Source: Acidobacteriaceae bacterium (lineage in GTDB: Bacteria > Acidobacteriota > Terriglobia > Bryobacterales > Bryobacteraceae). Taken from it: DNA of 64,000 bases. The notes below the pieces were generated by a model, which did not search any database, was not told the DNA's origin, and was given only the letters and a program-made list of their open reading frames with translations. Every line of letters begins with the position of its first letter. Positions within the stretch are counted from its first letter, which is position 1. The stretch is taken from contig JAFAYL010000035.1 in assembly GCA_019240405.1 (NCBI GenBank), forward strand, positions 1 through 64,000, read 5' to 3'. Positions 36,176 through 45,162 of the stretch are shown here, piece by piece. A program made the position numbers and the translations under genes.

Positions 36176-37738
36176 AAGAGAGCCTCACGTTCGATCCTTT
36201 TCCTAATTGGGTTCGTTTCGTATTTTTGCCTCGCATGCCTCGCTTTTTCTCGCGACCGCTGGATCGAACTGAATATCGGTCCTTTTTACATCGATTCTCA
36301 AGATCCGGGCAGCGCTCGTGAAGCTCTTACTCAACTCGAACAGCTTCGTTGGGTGTTAGGCGGCTTACTCGAATCGAAGGACCTCGCCAGCGTGTGGCCG
36401 ATTCGCGTGATTTTGACTGCCAATGAAACAGCAAACCCAAATGATGGCGGCGACCGGTTCGTCTCGCAAAAAGGCCAGTACGTCTTCATCCTCGCACCGG
36501 GTCAGAAACTTCCGCTGGGCGAGATTGCAGGGATTCTGCTCGATGAAAATACGCCCCGGTTGCCGCCCGAAGTGGAGTCCGGGCTTCGTCAGTTGTTCGA
36601 CACGCTTCAGGCGCATGGAAGTCACGTCACCTGGGGAGGTCCTCCCGCTCACCCCGATCTCGATTGGGCCCGCATGCAGTTGCTCGCCACTAAATTCGAG
36701 TACGAATCCAGCTTTCACATCTTTTTGACTGCGCTACGCGGCGGCAGCACGCTTCGCGTTGCCGAGCGAAACGCTTTCGGCAAAGACTCAACTGCGCTCG
36801 AAGCGGAAGCGAAGTCGAATCTCGCTGCAGGAAACTGGCAGCCCGTTTCCGTTTCTGGCCGCCCGCTCGATCCCAAGCGCGATTTCGGCGAGCATTCCAT
36901 CGACGGCGAAGCCGTGACCGCATACCTTGTCGGGAATTCCCACTCGAGGTCTCCCGAGGATGAAATCAGAGCCGGTACTAAGAACCCGATAATGTATGTA
37001 CAAGCTGCGCAAGGCCGTCCGCCCGAACAAGCGCTTCCTCTGCTCAAAAAGGCCGCGCAGCTAAATCCCCTTTGGGCCGAGCCCATTTTTCTTGAAGCGC
37101 AATTGACATCTGACCTGAAAGAACGCGAGGCGCTGCTAAAGAAGGCGCTCCAGCTCAATCCCCGATCTACCAAAGCGTGGATTGCTTTGGCGGACACACA
37201 AATGAACGATGGGCACGCGCTCGAAGCACAAGGAACGTGGCTGTGCGCTGAAGATTCCGCTGCGCCCGGTCCTGAGCGGGAGGCTATTCATCGGCAGCGG
37301 CTCAAATCCGAGCAGGAGCGCCTCGATGCTGCTGAAGCTGCTCGCCAAAAAGAGCGCGAAGCGGCACGGCTTGATGATGAGCGGGCGCAACGAGCTGAAG
37401 AGGCGCGCATACACGCTGCAGAAGCGAAGGCCAATCAACAGCTCGATGAGACAAGCGGCGGTGTCAAACCCGAGAAAGTAGTCCCTTGGGACGAAACCGT
37501 TCGGCAAAGAAAGATGCAGGGCACATTGGTCCGCGTGGATTGCTTGGGTGGACATGAACGCCTTTGGCTGAAGGATAAGTCTGGTCAAAGCATCCAACTT
37601 TTTTTGAAAAACCCGGCTGAACTCGATGCTCGTTGCGGACCCCAGCAGCAACCACGCCGCGTTTCAGTGGCCTACTCGCCCCGCGATGACGATCGTCTTA
37701 ACACCTCCGGAGATGTTGTGAGCATCAACTTCCAGTGA
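36152..37738 (+). CDS. TPR-repeat protein with coiled-coil tail, probably exported
   Basis: 528 residues from TTG 36152, the only start codon after the upstream in-frame stop. An N-terminal signal or anchor (SILFLIGFVSYFCLACLAF) is followed by a region with RWIELNIGPFYIDSQDP and VFILAPGQKLPLGEIAGILL, similar to secreted peptidase-like or TPR proteins of Acidobacteria. Then TPR-like helices (about 290-360: ALPLLKKAAQLNPLWAEPIF, LLKKALQLNPRSTKAWIALA), an Ala/Glu/Arg-rich coiled coil (about 375-430) and a small C-terminal beta domain (GTLVRVDCLGGHERLWLKDK). Function unknown; possibly scaffold. The next gene, rimI, overlaps its stop by four bases (GTGA). Confidence 0.78.
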   Translation: MFHPFFAHKRASRSILFLIGFVSYFCLACLAFSRDRWIELNIGPFYIDSQDPGSAREALTQLEQLRWVLGGLLESKDLASVWPIRVILTANETANPNDGGDRFVSQKGQYVFILAPGQKLPLGEIAGILLDENTPRLPPEVESGLRQLFDTLQAHGSHVTWGGPPAHPDLDWARMQLLATKFEYESSFHIFLTALRGGSTLRVAERNAFGKDSTALEAEAKSNLAAGNWQPVSVSGRPLDPKRDFGEHSIDGEAVTAYLVGNSHSRSPEDEIRAGTKNPIMYVQAAQGRPPEQALPLLKKAAQLNPLWAEPIFLEAQLTSDLKEREALLKKALQLNPRSTKAWIALADTQMNDGHALEAQGTWLCAEDSAAPGPEREAIHRQRLKSEQERLDAAEAARQKEREAARLDDERAQRAEEARIHAAEAKANQQLDETSGGVKPEKVVPWDETVRQRKMQGTLVRVDCLGGHERLWLKDKSGQSIQLFLKNPAELDARCGPQQQPRRVSVAYSPRDDDRLNTSGDVVSINFQ

Positions 37739-38169
37739 GCCCGGTCATTCGCGACGCGACGGTAGCCGACGTCGCATTTCTCATTGAAATAGAGCAGCAG
37801 TCCTTCTCGAATCCCAATTGGGATGTCCACACTTTCGAGAAGTATGCCTGTATAGTTGCAGAAATTGACGGTCGCGTCGCCGGGTTCGTTGTATCGCGTG
37901 AAACTGCGGCCGCTCTCGGTGGGGCTCCCGCAGAACGCGAAATCTTGAATCTTGCTGTTGCTCCCGAATTTCGTCGTTCGGGAATCGCCACTGCGCTGCT
38001 GAATCACGAGTTGACCCGCGAAGCGATTCACTTTCTTGAAGTTCGCGAATCCAACATCGCGGCCCAGGCCCTCTATCGCAAGTGCGGATTCGTCGAGGTT
38101 GGCCGCCGCCCAGAATACTACGAGCTCCCTGCCGAAAGCGCTATTGTCATGAGAGTGAGAAAATGTTAA
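37735..38169 (+). CDS. rimI: GNAT acetyltransferase, RimI-like
   Basis: 144 residues from GTG 37735, overlapping the upstream stop. The GNAT fold is complete: motif A is LNLAVAPEFRRSGIATALL with the acetyl-CoA-binding RRSGIA loop, and the last part is VRESNIAAQALYRKCGFVEV, the pattern of RimI, which acetylates the N-terminal Ala of ribosomal protein S18. Length is right for RimI. Other substrates for this family exist, so the name is likely but not certain. Its link with the TPR protein is positional only. Confidence 0.85.
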   Translation: MSPVIRDATVADVAFLIEIEQQSFSNPNWDVHTFEKYACIVAEIDGRVAGFVVSRETAAALGGAPAEREILNLAVAPEFRRSGIATALLNHELTREAIHFLEVRESNIAAQALYRKCGFVEVGRRPEYYELPAESAIVMRVRKC

Positions 38170-38298
38170 GGTTTGATTGCGGCCGGCCGCTGGTGACCGT
38201 CCGCGAGTGAATTCATGCACTCATACCCACCGGGCCAGATTCTTTTCTCAACCCCCAGAACCCGACTCGGCGTGGTTACTCAAAGAGGAGAATCCTTG

Positions 38299-38538
38299 AT
38301 GGAGAATCACACGCAAGACGAAGAGCTGAAAGCGCATCTGCTCCAGACTAATGAAGAATTTCGGACGCTTGCCGGGCAGCATGCGCAATTGAAGCAGCAG
38401 ATAGAGGAAATTGAGTCCAAGCCGCACGTTACACCGGCGGACGAGCTGGAAGAGCAACGCCTCAAGAAGTTGAAATTACGCGTCAAGGATCAAATGAACG
38501 AGATCCTCGCGCAGAACAAGCACGCAAGCGTCCAGTAG
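38299..38538 (+). CDS. YdcH/DUF465-like small coiled-coil protein
   Basis: 79 residues from ATG 38299, with AAGAGGAG upstream; longer in-frame starts lack such a site. Highly charged helical protein: DEELKAHLLQTNEEFRTLAG, QHAQLKQQIEEIESKPHVTP, LEEQRLKKLKLRVKDQMNEI. The pattern HLLQTNEEFRTLAGQHAQL is that of the YdcH family (PF04325), small proteins of unknown role. Single gene, flanked by about 160 bases downstream with no clear feature before the cytochrome gene at 38701. Confidence 0.85.
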   Translation: MENHTQDEELKAHLLQTNEEFRTLAGQHAQLKQQIEEIESKPHVTPADELEEQRLKKLKLRVKDQMNEILAQNKHASVQ

Positions 38539-38700
38539 GCTTCTAGTTAAGTCAGGGACACGGACTGCTGTCTCTGGTGCCGGTTCTATCCGCACAAAGC
38601 GTTCTGAAACCGGACGCAATGGTCGCTTCTTTGCGTGCTGGCCCACGCTCGTGAAACCCACATACAGGCGTCTCATAATATAAGGACGAGGAGTTTTGCC

Positions 38701-40080
38701 GTGACGGCAAAGAGCGTCGGATTTGCCCTTTATTTTTTGTTGATGGCAGGTGTTGCCCTGAGTGCGCAGGATGCGGATGCGGCGAAAGAAATTACCTTCA
38801 ACAAAGATGTCGCTCCTATTTTCTATGAGAACTGTGTCACCTGCCATCATCCGAACGATATCGCGCCCATGTCGTTGATGACTTATAAAGAAGCGCGCCC
38901 TTGGGCGGCTGCTATCCGCGAAGCCGTGGTGCAGCGAATTATGCCGCCTTGGCATGCCGATCCGCACGTTGGGGAGTTCATGAACGACGCTCGTTTATCA
39001 GATGACCAGATCGCAACCATTGTGGCCTGGGTAAAGGGCGGAGCGAAGGAGGGCGATCCGAAAGACCTGCCTAAAGCACCTGTTTTCCAAGCTGGCTGGC
39101 ATATCAACCCGGACATTATCTTTACAATTCCCGAAACCAATGTGGCTGCCGGCAACCAGGATGATTACGAATACATTTACGTACCTACTAACTTCAAAGA
39201 AGACAAATGGGTCCAAGCGGGTGAGGTTGTTCCTGGGGATCGCCGCGTTGTTCATCATGCGACTGTGAGTATTGTTAACGCTGATGAGGTTCCAAAGCTG
39301 CGGCAAAGTCACGCCGATCAATCGAAGGCGGATAGTCCATATTACTACCGGACCGGTCAGGTAAACCACTTGAGACCGGAAGTGATGGTGCTGGATGACG
39401 GGTGCTCAGTGCCGAACGGCGGTGGCTTGCCCGGCCAGCCTTCCGGAGGCGTGAATCACGTACCGGCGATTTACTTGCCAGGACATTCGCCGGAAGTGCG
39501 TCCTCCCGGATATGCACTGAGGGTTGCGGCGGGATCTTACCTTCAGTTCCAGATTCATTACAGTAACCGGCTGAGCCAGCCTGTGAAAGACCGCACGAGC
39601 GTTGGACTGGTATTTGCAAAAGACCCGGTGAAGTATGAGGTAGCACAGTACGAAATTTGGAACAACTTATTCCTCATTCCGCCGGGCGACGGAAATCATC
39701 GCGTCACGTCCTGTTTTGTGCTGCCCAAAGATGTGACTGCGGTGGCATATACCGCGCACATGCACTTCCGCGGTAAGAGCATGAAGACGGAAGCAATTTA
39801 CCCTGATGGCCGTCGTGAGTTACTGTTCGATGTACCTAAATATGATTTTCGCTGGCAGGAGACTTACTTTCTGAAGCATCAATTTCTGCTGCCGAAGGGT
39901 ACAACCCTATTTACAACGGCCTACTTCGATAACTCCCAAAATAATCCTTTGAATCCCGATCCGACCAAAGCCATTCGGTGGGGTGAACCAAGTACCGAGG
40001 AAATGATGGGATTCTGGTTAGCTTACGCGGATGTAACTCCTGTCGACGCGAGTGCAGCGGAGGCAAAAATAGCGCATTAA
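38701..40080 (+). CDS. Exported cytochrome c / copper-monooxygenase-like protein
   Basis: 459 residues from GTG 38701, which has GGACGAGGAG upstream. Signal peptide SVGFALYFLLMAGVALSA. A c-type heme site CVTCHH (Cys45, Cys48, His49) is followed by MSLMTYKEARPWAAAIREAV and RIMPPWHADPHVGEF, typical of the small cytochrome domain that precedes copper type II ascorbate-dependent monooxygenase-like domains. That second domain is visible as VVHHATVSIV and AYTAHMHFRGKSMKTEAIYP, His-rich segments at the positions of the copper ligands of PHM/DBH-fold enzymes. Catalytic activity is inferred, not shown. It heads a plus-strand group with a propeller and a heavy-metal-domain protein, spaced by 19 and 5 bases. 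Confidence 0.82.
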   Translation: MTAKSVGFALYFLLMAGVALSAQDADAAKEITFNKDVAPIFYENCVTCHHPNDIAPMSLMTYKEARPWAAAIREAVVQRIMPPWHADPHVGEFMNDARLSDDQIATIVAWVKGGAKEGDPKDLPKAPVFQAGWHINPDIIFTIPETNVAAGNQDDYEYIYVPTNFKEDKWVQAGEVVPGDRRVVHHATVSIVNADEVPKLRQSHADQSKADSPYYYRTGQVNHLRPEVMVLDDGCSVPNGGGLPGQPSGGVNHVPAIYLPGHSPEVRPPGYALRVAAGSYLQFQIHYSNRLSQPVKDRTSVGLVFAKDPVKYEVAQYEIWNNLFLIPPGDGNHRVTSCFVLPKDVTAVAYTAHMHFRGKSMKTEAIYPDGRRELLFDVPKYDFRWQETYFLKHQFLLPKGTTLFTTAYFDNSQNNPLNPDPTKAIRWGEPSTEEMMGFWLAYADVTPVDASAAEAKIAH

Positions 40081-40099
40081 GCGGGGAAACGGTGGGATT

Positions 40100-41143
40100 A
40101 TGAGTCAATCGCGCCGCGGATTTCTAACCAGCATCGGTACAGGACTTGGCGCGCCTCTGATCCTCAAAGCCGCTAATAAATCCGGCACCAAGAAGCCCGT
40201 TATTGGAGAAGGCGAACACACCTACGAAGTCACGCACGATTGGGGAGACCTGCCGGCCAGTATCCAATATGGCAACACTCACGGAGTGTGCGAGGACTCG
40301 AACGGCCGTATTTACATTCATCACACGGTCCACGCCACAAGCGACAGCTCCGATACGATGGTTGTCTTTGATCACAAAGGCAAATTTATAAAGAGTTGGG
40401 GCAAGGAATTTAGGGGTGGCGCACACGGCCTCTACATTCGCAAAGAAGGCAACCAGGAGTTTCTCTATCTTTGCGATATCAAGCGTGGACTCGTAGTGAA
40501 GACCACGCTCGAAGGCGAAGAAGTATTTACGCTGGGGTATCCGAAGGTTTCGGAAGTCTATGCGCAACCAGGACCGGATGGTAAACCACTGAAGTACAGC
40601 CCAACGAACCTTGCGGTCGCGCCCAACGCTGACATTTATGTAGGCGACGGATATGGTTCCAGTTATGTCATCCAGTACAACAGGAAGGGCGAATACATTC
40701 GCACTTTCGGCGGCCCGGGAGCTGAAGCAGGCCGCCTGAGGTGTCCACACGGAATATTTGTGGACACCAGAGGATCCGAGCCGATTCTCACAGTCGCGGA
40801 CCGCAGCAACAAACGCATTCAGCGCTTCACACTGGATGGGAAACACACTGACTTTATCTACGGAACGCTTGCGCCTTGCCATTTCAATGTTTACAAGAAT
40901 GGCGATATGGTTGTTCCCGACCTTTTTGCGCGAGTCACGCTGATGGATCGTGATAACAAAATCATCGCGAACCTGGGCGATGATTCACAAAGCGATTACA
41001 TGACGACGCGCAAGTTGACAAGAGACCATTTCAAGCCCGGTAAGTTTGTCTGCCCTCACGGAGCGTGCTTCGACCACAAAGGCAACATCTACGTAGTCGA
41101 GTGGGTGGAAGTCGGCCGCGTGAGTAGATTGCAGAAAGTATAG
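40100..41143 (+). CDS. TAT-exported six-bladed beta-propeller (NHL/peptidylglycine-lyase-like)
   Basis: 347 residues. The N-terminus SRRGFLTSIGTGLGAPLIL is a twin-arginine signal. The mature protein is an NHL-type propeller: GNTHGVCEDSNGRIYIHHTV, GAHGLYIRKEGNQ, LAVAPNADIYVGDGYGSSYV, RCPHGIFVDTRG and VCPHGACFDHKGNIYVVEWV give repeating strands with PHG turns. The pattern of His residues at the blades recalls the lyase half (PAL) of peptidylglycine-amidating enzymes. That is notable because the preceding gene has a PHM-like domain; whether the pair works like PHM and PAL is inference. Co-transcription with neighbours is likely (19 bases upstream, 5 downstream). Confidence 0.85.
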   Translation: MSQSRRGFLTSIGTGLGAPLILKAANKSGTKKPVIGEGEHTYEVTHDWGDLPASIQYGNTHGVCEDSNGRIYIHHTVHATSDSSDTMVVFDHKGKFIKSWGKEFRGGAHGLYIRKEGNQEFLYLCDIKRGLVVKTTLEGEEVFTLGYPKVSEVYAQPGPDGKPLKYSPTNLAVAPNADIYVGDGYGSSYVIQYNRKGEYIRTFGGPGAEAGRLRCPHGIFVDTRGSEPILTVADRSNKRIQRFTLDGKHTDFIYGTLAPCHFNVYKNGDMVVPDLFARVTLMDRDNKIIANLGDDSQSDYMTTRKLTRDHFKPGKFVCPHGACFDHKGNIYVVEWVEVGRVSRLQKV

Positions 41144-41148
41144 GCGGC

Positions 41149-42024
41149 GTGTCGAAGCAGGTCAGCCGCCGTGCCTGCCTGGGCGTGCTGTTGCTGTCCA
41201 GCGGGTTTCCCGTTTTTTCGCAGCTAAAGGATGTGGCGCCTCCGGACGACTGGGTTTGTCCGATGGACCCGGATTATCATTCTGCGAAGCCGGGGAAATG
41301 CCCGCGCTGCGGGATGACGCTGGTGTTGCACGTTCCCGATCGTGTGGAATACCCTCTCGAGGTCTCACATACGCCTGAACTACTACGTGCAAACCAAACG
41401 GCGATACTAAATTTTCGCGTGATCGATCCGGCCACAAATCGGGCGGTGGAGCGATTTGAAATTGTGCATGAGAAGCTGATGCACGTGTTTCTGGTGAGTG
41501 GCAATCTGGAGTACTTCGCGCATGAGCATCCGGTAGCCCAGAAAGATGGGTCCTTTCAGCTCCCTGTTGTTCTCCCTCTGGGCGGCATGTATCGTATGCT
41601 GGCCGACTTCTATCCGGCTGGTTCCGTTCCGCAATTGGCGCTGAGCACCTTTTTCGTTTCCGGGCCACAATTGCCAGCAAATATAACGGAATCGCTGGCC
41701 CCTTCAAAAGGCGCCAATTTGATAGCTTCGTTGCGAATGGATCCTGAACAGCCTCGGGCAGGATTGGAAACAAAGCTCTTCTATACGCTTGATCCCTCAG
41801 AAGGGTTAGAGCCGTACCTTGGTGTTTGGGCGCACATGCTGATAGTCAGTAGCGATCTCATCGACATGCTTCATGTGCATCCACTTTTAAAGGATCAGAG
41901 CTCGACGATTCAGTTTAATGTCGTCTTTCCGCGTAGCGGGTTTTACCGCATCTGGAGCCAATTCCAAAGAAAGGGCGTTGTAAATACGACAGTATTTACC
42001 GTGCCGGTGAAGGACTTGGCTTAG
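41149..42024 (+). CDS. Exported protein with heavy-metal-binding domain
   Basis: 291 residues from GTG 41149. A signal-like N-terminus with a RRACLGVLLLSSGFP stretch is followed by WVCPMDPDYHSAKPGKCPRC and GM, the short heavy-metal-binding domain (Cys, His, Met ligands) seen in copper and silver resistance proteins. About 200 residues of beta-sandwich follow (HVFLVSGNLEYFAHEHPV and DMLHVHPLLKD), each with clustered His, which resemble the repeats of CopC/YtfE-free copper-handling domains. It ends the plus-strand metal/redox cluster and overlaps by 29 bases the end of a convergent cytochrome-like gene. Confidence 0.82.
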   Translation: MSKQVSRRACLGVLLLSSGFPVFSQLKDVAPPDDWVCPMDPDYHSAKPGKCPRCGMTLVLHVPDRVEYPLEVSHTPELLRANQTAILNFRVIDPATNRAVERFEIVHEKLMHVFLVSGNLEYFAHEHPVAQKDGSFQLPVVLPLGGMYRMLADFYPAGSVPQLALSTFFVSGPQLPANITESLAPSKGANLIASLRMDPEQPRAGLETKLFYTLDPSEGLEPYLGVWAHMLIVSSDLIDMLHVHPLLKDQSSTIQFNVVFPRSGFYRIWSQFQRKGVVNTTVFTVPVKDLA

Positions 42025-42742
42025 TGCGGATTTGGGGATCCAAAGCCGGAACTTCGAGCGCGAACTCAAGCGGAGTTGACGATTCCACGATGGTGCCGGC
42101 CGGCAGTGCCAGCGTTTTGCGGAACGAGAATGTGATTTTCGTTTTTGGATCGAAGTGATAAAGCCAAACGAGTGGTTCGATGCGCCCATCCGGCAGACGG
42201 GCAGTGACTTGCACTGAATCCACAATCCTCGTGACCACGGGCCTTACGCCGGCCACGCTCACGGACTTTGTCAGAGTGGTTCTCGAATGGACCGAGAACC
42301 CATCTTTTAACGCAGGCGGGTTCGCAACAGGAGCCGGCTGCGACTTTGGAAGCAGCGCAGGATCGCCCTTCGGCGCCCCGCCAACCACCCAGGAAGATAG
42401 GATCACGATCTCTTCCTGCGTTAAGGCATGGTCAGGCGATAAGTCTCCAAACCCTTTCACTGCTCCCCATGGAGGCATCGACCGGGAAAGAACCTGTTCC
42501 TTGATATCGACAGCCCAAGGGCGAACCTCTTCGTAAGTTGTCAAAGGGACAGACGACGACGGCCCGTGACATTCCATGCACCGGCGTGCGAGGATTCGCG
42601 AGACATCCCGAGTGTAGCTCAGGTTAGTCGTGATGATGTCATGAGCGAACAGAGTACTTGCAAAGACGATTGACAACGTGAGCGCTTGTACGTCGATGTT
42701 CTGCCAACCGCTGGACAACCGTTGGCGAAACCCAAATCGCAA
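41996..42742 (-). CDS. Exported c-type cytochrome-domain protein
   Basis: About 248 residues from TTG 42742; later in-frame TTG codons are also possible. Signal segment VQALTLSIVFASTLFAHD. The heme site CMECHG is followed by VPLTTYEEVRPWAVDIKEQV and SMPPWGAVKGFGD, clearly homologous to the cytochrome part of the protein at 38701. It then has ILSSWVVGGAPKGDPALLPK and a C-terminal beta region, but lacks the second, copper-type domain. It is separated by 3 bases from the M48 protease upstream on the same strand, so it is likely co-transcribed with that gene. Role unknown. Confidence 0.75.
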   Translation of the reverse strand: MRFGFRQRLSSGWQNIDVQALTLSIVFASTLFAHDIITTNLSYTRDVSRILARRCMECHGPSSSVPLTTYEEVRPWAVDIKEQVLSRSMPPWGAVKGFGDLSPDHALTQEEIVILSSWVVGGAPKGDPALLPKSQPAPVANPPALKDGFSVHSRTTLTKSVSVAGVRPVVTRIVDSVQVTARLPDGRIEPLVWLYHFDPKTKITFSFRKTLALPAGTIVESSTPLEFALEVPALDPQIRTKPSPSPAR

Positions 42743-42745
42743 AGA

Positions 42746-43840
42746 CTAGTTGTTGCTGCCCGGGCCGGGTGTACTGCTCGGATTGCTCGTGTTCGGATCC
42801 GAGGTCGTTGGATTATCGCCCGTATCGGACGGACGACGCTTCAGCTTCGGACGATCCTCATCGTCACCCTTCGATTTCTTCGAAGGATCCGTTTCATCTT
42901 CAATGGGCGCATTAGAGTTTGGATTGCGGCGCAGGGTTGGTTTATTGGGATCTTCGTTCGCTTGATCGGGCCGCCGCTGATTCTCGAGCATCGCCAGCCG
43001 GGCCTTCACATCGTTGAACTCGGACGTAGTAACTACATACTCCGGCCTTGCCTTAAGATCTGAAATCTCTTTTTGAGATTTCACAATGCGGTCGTCCGTG
43101 ATGGGGTGAGTCGAGAAAAGCTTTGAGACGCTGCCGGGCTTACGCTTTTCAAGCGTCTGTATTTTCTCGAAAAAGTCAACGAACGCGGTGGGATCGTATC
43201 CTGCCTTATACATGTACTGGACGCCTAGATAATCCGCCTCGGCCTCGAACCCGCGCTGGAATTTCAAAAAGGTCATCGGCACTAACAGACCCGACGCTTC
43301 ATAAATTCCGTACGCCGCCGCTCCTCCCATGAAGATCAGCGGAATGGTCGCGAGTTGCGCGATTTCACCGCGCGTAGCCTGACGTGTCCCGTGACGCGCA
43401 GCAACGTGCGCAATCTCATGCGCCATAACACCTGCAAGTTCCGCCTCCGTATCGGCCTTCAGAATCAAACCTGAGTCAACGAAGAAAAAGCCGCCCGGCA
43501 GCGCGAACGCGTTCACGGTTGGATCTTCAATGACCTTGATCGTAAAAGGCACCTTAGCATCGGAGTTCCGCACCAGGTTCTGGCCGATGCGATTCACATA
43601 TTCCGATACAACGGGATCATTGATAATTTTCGATTGGCGCTCCACCTGTTGCGCCAATTGCTTGCCGATTGCAATTTCCTTCTCGAGCGAATAGAAGTTC
43701 ACCTTGCCTGAGACGTTCCGGTCGCCAATGGCATCCGGGTCCTTTTCTTTGCTGTCGCCCGCAAACGCAGTTACCGGGAGGGTCAACGCCAGCGCCATCG
43801 TGATGCTGGTGAGAGATTTGAGGTGGGTCAGTGGCCGCAT
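42746..43840 (-). CDS. Periplasmic M48-family metalloprotease
   Basis: 364 residues with AAGGAG before the ATG. Signal peptide SITMALALTLPVTAFA. The zinc site HEIAH (His141, Glu142, His145) is followed by a Glu-containing EAEADYLGVQYMYKAGYDP that supplies the third ligand, the pattern of the BepA/YfgC and Ste24-like M48 enzymes. These act on misfolded outer-membrane proteins or their assembly intermediates. The C-terminal third is a low-complexity Asn/Pro/Asp-rich tail (NPNKPTLRRNPNSNAPIEDE), not found in E. coli BepA. It precedes the cytochrome-domain gene by 3 bases. The divergent gap to 43974 should contain its promoter. Confidence 0.92.
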   Translation of the reverse strand: MRPLTHLKSLTSITMALALTLPVTAFAGDSKEKDPDAIGDRNVSGKVNFYSLEKEIAIGKQLAQQVERQSKIINDPVVSEYVNRIGQNLVRNSDAKVPFTIKVIEDPTVNAFALPGGFFFVDSGLILKADTEAELAGVMAHEIAHVAARHGTRQATRGEIAQLATIPLIFMGGAAAYGIYEASGLLVPMTFLKFQRGFEAEADYLGVQYMYKAGYDPTAFVDFFEKIQTLEKRKPGSVSKLFSTHPITDDRIVKSQKEISDLKARPEYVVTTSEFNDVKARLAMLENQRRPDQANEDPNKPTLRRNPNSNAPIEDETDPSKKSKGDDEDRPKLKRRPSDTGDNPTTSDPNTSNPSSTPGPGSNN

Positions 43841-43973
43841 AGAACTCCTTTTACGATCACGCGAACTAGGTGTGAAGACAGCCGGAACACGAATCCCTGT
43901 CTGTTCTTAGTATAAGGCCAAATTAAAGGCATGGATGCGCACCCAAACAGGAGAGATTCATAAACCTTAACGT

Positions 43974-45137
43974 ATGCTCGGAAGCATGGGTTACGAAAAA
44001 CTGAGCGGAGTTTTGGAGGAGCCGCTCTACGCCCGGTATCGCGATCAATTTCCGGTCGCCGATAGGCTGATTTACCTGAACCATGCTGCAGTGGCGCCGC
44101 TTTGCCGTCCGGCTGCCACCGCCATGAAGGCTCTGGCCGATGACGTCTGCGAATACGGATCGCTCCATTACGACCAGTGGCTGGAAACGTATGCGGGCCT
44201 ACGCCAAGCTGCGGCGCGTCTGATCAATGCCGCGCCCGTTGAGATCGCGATTCTGAAAAACACCTCGGAAGGAATCGCGACAGTAGCCGAGGGTCTCGAC
44301 TGGAAATCCGGCGACCGGCTGATCGCGTTTGAAGAGGAGTTTCCCGCCAATTACAATCCATGGCACCGGCTCGCCCGGCGAGGCGTCGAAGTGACTTGGC
44401 TTTCGATTTACGATCCGCCTGACAGGATCGCCGCCAACATCCGAGGCGCCCGGCTGCTTGCGATCAGCTACGTGAACTATCTGAGTGGATATCGAATCGA
44501 TTTGCGGCAACTCGGAAAGTTGTGCCATCAGCATGGATGCTTCTTCTTTGTCGATGCGATTCAAGGCCTGGGCGCATTCCCTCTGGATGTCGAAGCTTGC
44601 CATATCGACGCGCTCGCGGCCGACGGGCACAAATGGATGCTCGGACCAGAAGGAAACGCCTTTTTGTACATTCGTGAGAAGTGGCTGGACGCGGTGAAAC
44701 CAATCGAGTTCGGCTGGACAAATACGGCTCACTACGCCGATTACAGCTCGCGCGATATGACTTTGCGCCCCGATGCGGGCCGTTTTGAATGCGGCACCTT
44801 GAACACCGCCGGCTGTTTTGGTTTGAAAGCGGCAATTGAGTTCTTGTTAGAGGTTGGGATTCGAAACATAGCTGAGGCCGTGGAGTCTCGGGCAAATCAA
44901 TTGGCGACAGGTCTCGTCCAGAGGGGATACGAGCTGATGATCGAACGTACACCCGAGCGTGGGTCGGGAATCGTAACGTTCCGGCATCCCTCCATCAATT
45001 CCCACTCCATTGCAAACGACCTCAAACGGAATCACGTTGTAGTCGCGACCCGGCAGAACTGGATACGGATGTCGCCGCACTTTTATATCAGCCCGGAGGA
45101 TATTAACCATGTCCTCGAATTATTGCCGCCGGTCTGA
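43974..45137 (+). CDS. Class V aminotransferase-fold PLP enzyme
   Basis: 387 residues (ATG 43974; ATG 43986 also possible). PLP-dependent fold with RLIYLNHAAVAPLCRPAATA at the start, FFFVDAIQGLGAFPLDVEAC with the cofactor Asp, and the Schiff-base Lys in ALAADGHKWMLGPEGNAFLY. The pattern is that of the cysteine desulfurase/isopenicillin-N-epimerase branch; a cysteine loop for desulfuration is not clear, so the substrate is unknown. The start of the downstream Cys/His-rich gene lies near its end, with only about 25 bases between, so they may be one transcript. Confidence 0.9.
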   Translation: MLGSMGYEKLSGVLEEPLYARYRDQFPVADRLIYLNHAAVAPLCRPAATAMKALADDVCEYGSLHYDQWLETYAGLRQAAARLINAAPVEIAILKNTSEGIATVAEGLDWKSGDRLIAFEEEFPANYNPWHRLARRGVEVTWLSIYDPPDRIAANIRGARLLAISYVNYLSGYRIDLRQLGKLCHQHGCFFFVDAIQGLGAFPLDVEACHIDALAADGHKWMLGPEGNAFLYIREKWLDAVKPIEFGWTNTAHYADYSSRDMTLRPDAGRFECGTLNTAGCFGLKAAIEFLLEVGIRNIAEAVESRANQLATGLVQRGYELMIERTPERGSGIVTFRHPSINSHSIANDLKRNHVVVATRQNWIRMSPHFYISPEDINHVLELLPPV

Positions 45138-45162
45138 TTGCTACACTGAAGCGAACTTTCAG

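Noticed and set aside
40124-40882. Minus-strand open frame of 252 codons inside the propeller gene
   Set aside because: Fully antisense to a TAT-exported NHL protein with clear repeats; no protein family visible in the antisense frame.
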